A stretch of 6,360 nucleotides of DNA from assembly GCA_010028775.1 (NCBI GenBank), contig RHAF01000071.1, positions 1-6,360 on the forward strand. Reading direction: 5' to 3'. Of this stretch, positions 5,971-6,360 are shown in pieces. The stretch comes from Verrucomicrobiota bacterium (GTDB lineage: Bacteria; Verrucomicrobiota; Verrucomicrobiia; Methylacidiphilales; Verrucolacustridaceae). Under the pieces are notes generated by a model, which searched no databases, was not told the DNA's origin, and saw nothing but the letters and a program-made list of their open reading frames with translations. Position numbers and translations under genes: made by a program. Every line of letters begins with the position of its first letter. Position 1 is the first letter of the stretch.

Positions 5971-6360
5971 ATGCCCCAAGCCGACAAGCACGACCTCCCA
6001 ACCCACAAACCGGGCTCCATCGAGGGCACCACTCTCGACTGCTCCGACGCGCGCTCCCGCCGGGACGCCCTCCAGACCGCCTTTGACTACCGGGGTGATG
6101 TCACCCTCGAGCTTTCCGGGGGCGAACAGGCGGTGGGCTTTGTCTTCCGCTACGACGAAAAACCCGGCCAGGTACATCTCTTTGTCAGCCAGGGCAAGGA
6201 CTCCGCTCCGCAAACCCTCCCCGCGGACCGCGTGACCCGCGTGCGCTTCACCGGCGAGGACACCGCTTTTGGAAAATCCTGGGACGATTGGACCGCCAAG
6301 GCAGAAAAAGAACGTCTCAAGGAGGCCGAGCGCCTAGCCCGCGAGTCTGCTGCCCGCGGC
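5971..6360 (+). CDS. unrecognised protein encoded behind hpnH, 3'-truncated
   Basis: ATG 5971 opens a frame that stays open for 130 codons to the window edge, 23 bases after the hpnH stop, so the two are probably co-transcribed. I do not recognise a named family. Residues about 1-40 are polar with CSDARSRRDALQTAFDYRGD (24-43). Residues about 43-96 alternate hydrophobic and polar stretches (VTLELSGGEQAVGFVFRYD, then VHLFVSQGKD, then LPADRVTRVRFTG), suggesting a small beta-barrel such as an SH3- or Sm-like fold. Then comes DTAFGKSWDDWTAKAEKER (98-115) with two tryptophans, and a highly charged helix (about 107-130), possibly coiled coil. There is no signal peptide or membrane segment, so it is likely cytoplasmic. 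Strong C/G third-position bias supports real coding. A role in hopanoid metabolism is only inferred from position. No good ribosome site is seen; TTCACC directly precedes the ATG, as at the sulfotransferase gene. Confidence 0.75.
   Translation, partial: MPQADKHDLPTHKPGSIEGTTLDCSDARSRRDALQTAFDYRGDVTLELSGGEQAVGFVFRYDEKPGQVHLFVSQGKDSAPQTLPADRVTRVRFTGEDTAFGKSWDDWTAKAEKERLKEAERLARESAARG

Noticed and set aside
5165..6127. Repeated 12-base string CCGGGGGCGAAC in hpnH and the next gene
   Set aside because: It encodes a GGE tripeptide in both places (the SAM-binding GGEP in HpnH). A chance match from shared codon choice, not a mobile or regulatory repeat.

Overview
This window looks like ordinary chromosome from a moderately GC-rich, Gram-negative-type bacterium. 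It holds five complete genes plus one gene cut by each edge, packed with almost no spare DNA. The hopanoid enzyme HpnH, a C/G-rich third codon position with AAA/TTT-rich Lys and Phe codons, and weak or absent Shine-Dalgarno sites at the plus-strand starts would fit Verrucomicrobiota or a related PVC or acidobacterial lineage. That placement is only a tentative impression. There is no rRNA, tRNA, CRISPR, insertion sequence, phage gene or obvious recent insertion.

Layout, left to right: (1) the 3' part of a lipoate/octanoate-transfer enzyme (LipM/LplA superfamily), plus strand; (2) a DedA/VTT-domain membrane protein, minus strand, convergent with gene 1; (3) a PAPS-dependent sulfotransferase-family protein with an N-terminal membrane segment, plus strand; (4) a TauE/SafE (TSUP) family permease, plus strand, 46 bases after gene 3; (5) glutamine-dependent NAD+ synthetase NadE, minus strand, convergent with gene 4; (6) the radical SAM adenosyl-hopene transferase HpnH, plus strand, divergent from nadE; (7) the 5' part of an unrecognised gene directly behind hpnH, open to the right edge. 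The longest stretch without a gene is the 92-base nadE/hpnH divergent region, so no large empty region exists.

The genes do not form one pathway. They fall into small transcription units: lplA/lipM-like; dedA; sulfotransferase-tauE, with a possible sulfur theme; nadE; and hpnH-unknown, a probable hopanoid-linked pair.

The most notable structural feature is that both convergent gene pairs end on a shared four-base CTAG, so that each gene's TAG stop lies on the opposite strand of the other's. The first of these CTAGs sits at the centre of a perfect 10-base palindrome. I found no convincing undescribed multi-gene system. The best candidate for new biology is the uncharacterised protein encoded just behind hpnH.
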